Of a stretch of 8,741 nt of DNA, positions 6,449-8,741 are shown piece after piece (positions within the stretch are counted from its first letter, which is position 1; every line of letters starts with the position of its first letter). The DNA is from an uncultured Verrucomicrobiota bacterium. GTDB taxonomy: Bacteria; Verrucomicrobiota; Verrucomicrobiia; Limisphaerales; UBA9464. The stretch lies in contig CAIPFS010000493.1 of NCBI GenBank assembly GCA_903864375.1, positions 1-8,741 on the forward strand. The letters run 5' to 3'. The position numbers and the translations under genes were made by a program. Below the pieces are notes generated by a model. It saw only the letters and a program-made list of their open reading frames with translations, made no database searches and was not told the origin of the DNA.

Positions 6449-7163
6449 TTCCCGCCAGTCGTTCGCGCCAGACGCGGTGCAGCAGGACCGTTGCCCGGAC
6501 ATCCCGAAGGCAGTATTCGGCAATGGTCCGGTACTCGCCCGCTGCCAGAAGGGCATTCACATCGGCCCCACTGACCCCTTCCGCCTTGGGCGATGGAATC
6601 CCAAAGGCCTTGCAGTAAAAATCGAGGTTGAAGCGCCGCGCGGCCCCATCTTTCCCGCTCACTCCATAAAACGTGAATTGTTCGGCCAGATCGCAGTGAG
6701 GCTCGACCTGATAGCGGTAGCCCAGCCAGTCCTTGCGTGAAATCGGTACGTTCATCAGGGCGGAGCGAAGATACAGAAAGGGAACATCGAATCCCCGCCC
6801 GTTGAAGGTCACGATGCTGTCATAGTGACGGGCCACATCCCAAAATGCCGTCAGCAATTCCGTCTCATCGACGCAGGGAACGAATTCCACCGCCGGCTTT
6901 TCTCCATCGTCCTCCTCGGCGTAGTCATCGGCCTGATAGAGCACCTGGCCACGGCCGGTATCGGCGTTCAACATGCCGATGCACACGACCTGCGCGGTGA
7001 ATGGCCACAGATTGAATTGCTGGGTGATCTCGGACCGTTTTCGAGCCTGATCTTCCTCGCCGGTCAGGCGGTTCGCATCGCGAAACAGGTATTCCTGCTG
7101 GGCGGAATCGAAGAGTTCCAGATCGAGTGCCGAGGTCTCGATGTCGAAGACGAGGTGGGCCAT
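6441..7163 (-). CDS. Stand-alone 3'-5' exonuclease, PolB proofreading-domain type (DEDDy)
   Basis: A 240-residue cytoplasmic protein of the RNase H-like DEDD exonuclease group, most like the predicted PolB-type 3'-5' exonuclease family (DNA_pol_B_exo2). Exo I is VFDIETSAL (5-13) with D7 and E9. Exo II is TFNGRGFDVPFL (119-130) with D126. Exo III is YCLRDV (217-222), whose Tyr-x-x-x-Asp spacing (Y217, D221) marks the DEDDy class. All four metal-binding acids are present, so it should be active in trimming 3' ends of DNA or RNA. There is no polymerase domain, and the length fits a single-domain enzyme. A charged loop around 80-92 (EEDDGEK) separates Exo I from Exo II. The last 8 bases overlap, tail to tail, the end of the ABC ATPase gene. 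No Shine-Dalgarno site is evident. The physiological role of the family is not known to me. Confidence 0.9.
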   Translation of the reverse strand: MAHLVFDIETSALDLELFDSAQQEYLFRDANRLTGEEDQARKRSEITQQFNLWPFTAQVVCIGMLNADTGRGQVLYQADDYAEEDDGEKPAVEFVPCVDETELLTAFWDVARHYDSIVTFNGRGFDVPFLYLRSALMNVPISRKDWLGYRYQVEPHCDLAEQFTFYGVSGKDGAARRFNLDFYCKAFGIPSPKAEGVSGADVNALLAAGEYRTIAEYCLRDVRATVLLHRVWRERLAGIK

Positions 7164-7232
7164 GCAGGGCCGGAGGCTATACCAGCCACCATCGGAGGGC
7201 GAGAGCGGACCATGGATAGACGCACGATCGGG

Positions 7233-8741
7233 TTAAGGCGCCTGCAATTGGTAATAGGCGGCTTTCGAGGTGGGTGCCGTCACCGTGAGGATCCAATGGT
7301 TGCCATCACGTTGCGGTGTTCCCGGAACCGTTTCCCAGCGGGGAAACGAGGTCAGGCTTCCAGAGCTTTTCAACACCAGCGACTGACCCCAGGCCGGCCA
7401 TTCAAACGTGAGTTGCGGCGGATGGCCCAGCGCCCGGACCGTCAGGGGTGGGGGCGGAGCGATGCGTTCGACGTTGTCGATTTCGATGGTCTTGATCGTG
7501 GAAGGTGGAAACAGAACCGAAAACGGTGGGGTATTCGTGTTCAAAAATGTGGTTCCATCCAGATGATAGCGAAGACTCCCGGAAGGTGACGTCGTCCATG
7601 TCCTTGCAGGGCCTTGAACGTCAAAAAGACCGGACAAATCGTAGTGGATGGTCTGTGCAAGGCCGTCGTTCAAGGTGACAAGAACCAGGCGATGCTGGAC
7701 GGGATCGTAGGCCGCCACCGAATTGGGATTGCTCGTCGCCAGGATTTGCATGCCCGGACGGATATGTCGGGTGTACTGGGCCAGGACGAAATATTTGGGG
7801 TTGGCGGTTCCCAGCCATTGGGAGGCCGGGTCGGCCTGAAGGAGTCCCCACCCCCCATAGTCCAACGGTTGCCAGTAGCACCAGGCCGACGGATGGAGCT
7901 GGCTGAAATCCAGACCGAGGTTCCGGGCCAGGGAAAGGCCGGACGCATCCCCTTCACCGTACTCCGAATTCCATAGACGAGTCCCGAGGGTCGCCTGGAA
8001 CAATCGATCGCGGGGGCCGTTGCCGTATTCGTACCCATGGACATTGATTCGTCCGATTTTCCTTTGAATCGATGGACCCAGCCGCGTCCAGGTGTTGAGG
8101 GCATCAGAGTAGGAATTTTCGTCCGAGGCAGAGACCTGTACGGACTGCAATCCCCGTGCGTCCAATTCGTCTCTCAGGAATCCGACGACCGTGGCCTGGG
8201 TTCCGACATCCAGATGACAGCCCTCCTGGGTTCCCTGCGCGGACCACCAGCCGGCCGACGGTTCGTTGAACGGTTCAACGGAGTCAAAGGTGATATTCCA
8301 ATGATCCCGGGCATAGCGGGCGACGGTGGCCAGGTGGACAGCATGCTGGCGGTAGTTCCAAGACTGGAGGTTGTCATTGGAGCCGGTATCAGCCCCGGAT
8401 GGGTTGTGGTTGTAGCACATCCACCAGACCGGAGAGTTGGAAAAAAGCTCGAAGAGATTGGCCCCCCGGGCTTTGGCCGCGAGCAGGGCCGCCCTTTGCC
8501 GTCCGTCCTGGGTCCAATCCCAACTGGCAGACGACGGATCGGCGCTCAGCCAGTTCAGCCAATACGCCGGCATCTGTTTGAAGGGCGGGATGTTGGGCGA
8601 CGCCTGGAGATGATCGGTGCCGATGGCGACGGATGAACTGGCGCCGACATTATACCGGGCGATGTTCAATCCCAGCCCGGGCAGGGTGGTTCCCGCAATG
8701 ACCGTGGAACGGGTGGTGAACAGAAGATCGGCGATGTCCGA
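7233..8741 (-). CDS. GH30-type glycoside hydrolase, endo-beta-1,6-galactanase-like; N-terminus outside window
   Basis: A partial gene: the frame stays open to the window edge. The first apparent start (TTG at 8669) is false, because the 24 codons upstream read ...DLLFTT...GLGLNIARYNVG, which continues the family's N-terminal pattern. About 502 residues are visible. Numbering from that TTG, the (beta/alpha)8 barrel shows NIARYNVG (2-9), FSNSPVWWM (76-84) and FDSVEPFNEP (128-137) with predicted acid/base E136. QEGCH (148-152) and LWNSEYGEGDASG (232-244) with predicted nucleophile E236 follow. A beta-sandwich side domain comes after at about 300-385, as in GH30. The last 75 residues form a separate short beta-rich module ending in AYYQLQAP. 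GH30 enzymes of this kind cut beta-1,6-galactan side chains of arabinogalactan, though the substrate is inferred. Export is likely, but the signal peptide would lie beyond 8741. Confidence 0.9.
   Translation of the reverse strand, partial: SDIADLLFTTRSTVIAGTTLPGLGLNIARYNVGASSSVAIGTDHLQASPNIPPFKQMPAYWLNWLSADPSSASWDWTQDGRQRAALLAAKARGANLFELFSNSPVWWMCYNHNPSGADTGSNDNLQSWNYRQHAVHLATVARYARDHWNITFDSVEPFNEPSAGWWSAQGTQEGCHLDVGTQATVVGFLRDELDARGLQSVQVSASDENSYSDALNTWTRLGPSIQRKIGRINVHGYEYGNGPRDRLFQATLGTRLWNSEYGEGDASGLSLARNLGLDFSQLHPSAWCYWQPLDYGGWGLLQADPASQWLGTANPKYFVLAQYTRHIRPGMQILATSNPNSVAAYDPVQHRLVLVTLNDGLAQTIHYDLSGLFDVQGPARTWTTSPSGSLRYHLDGTTFLNTNTPPFSVLFPPSTIKTIEIDNVERIAPPPPLTVRALGHPPQLTFEWPAWGQSLVLKSSGSLTSFPRWETVPGTPQRDGNHWILTVTAPTSKAAYYQLQAP

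Overview
The window is GC-rich, densely coding bacterial chromosome. It most resembles a member of the Verrucomicrobiota. This is inferred from three things: a glycoside hydrolase ending in a short beta-rich tail of the '...YYQL..P' kind often seen at the ends of secreted verrucomicrobial proteins, a membrane acyltransferase carrying a Gly/Pro-rich EF-hand segment, and mostly weak or absent Shine-Dalgarno sites. No marker gene fixes the phylum.

Layout. At the left edge is a minus-strand tRNA-Asn(GUU), cut at its 3' end by the window border, with a plausible promoter just upstream. A minus-strand cluster follows, read from right to left: a multi-pass acyltransferase (2562-4301), a DUF192 lipoprotein (1899-2477) and glutamine-dependent NAD+ synthetase nadE (231-1886). 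The last two are 12 bases apart and probably co-transcribed. A good sigma70-type promoter (4393-4421) can serve the acyltransferase and possibly the whole cluster. The plus strand then carries a small unrecognised gene (4487-4789) with a clear ribosome binding site and a near-perfect intrinsic terminator. Next on the plus strand is a two-domain sugar ABC transporter ATPase of the RbsA/MglA type (4946-6448) with its own candidate promoter. It converges, with an 8-base overlap, on a minus-strand stand-alone DEDDy 3'-5' exonuclease (6441-7163). The right end is filled by a minus-strand GH30-type glycosidase resembling endo-beta-1,6-galactanases, whose N-terminus lies beyond the window.

Functionally this is a mixed housekeeping and accessory region: NAD synthesis, a tRNA, DNA or RNA trimming, sugar uptake ATPase and polysaccharide breakdown. 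Sugar import and galactan hydrolysis could serve the same carbohydrate-using lifestyle, but the genes are not in one operon. The most unusual object is the acyltransferase: about 180 residues of Gly/Pro-rich sequence with one canonical EF-hand calcium loop are inserted between its third and fourth membrane helices, predicted to sit in the periplasm. The small gene before the terminator, with a pattern suggesting a beta-alpha-beta-beta-alpha-beta fold, is the best candidate for an undescribed family. I see no CRISPR array, insertion sequence, phage gene or defence system.
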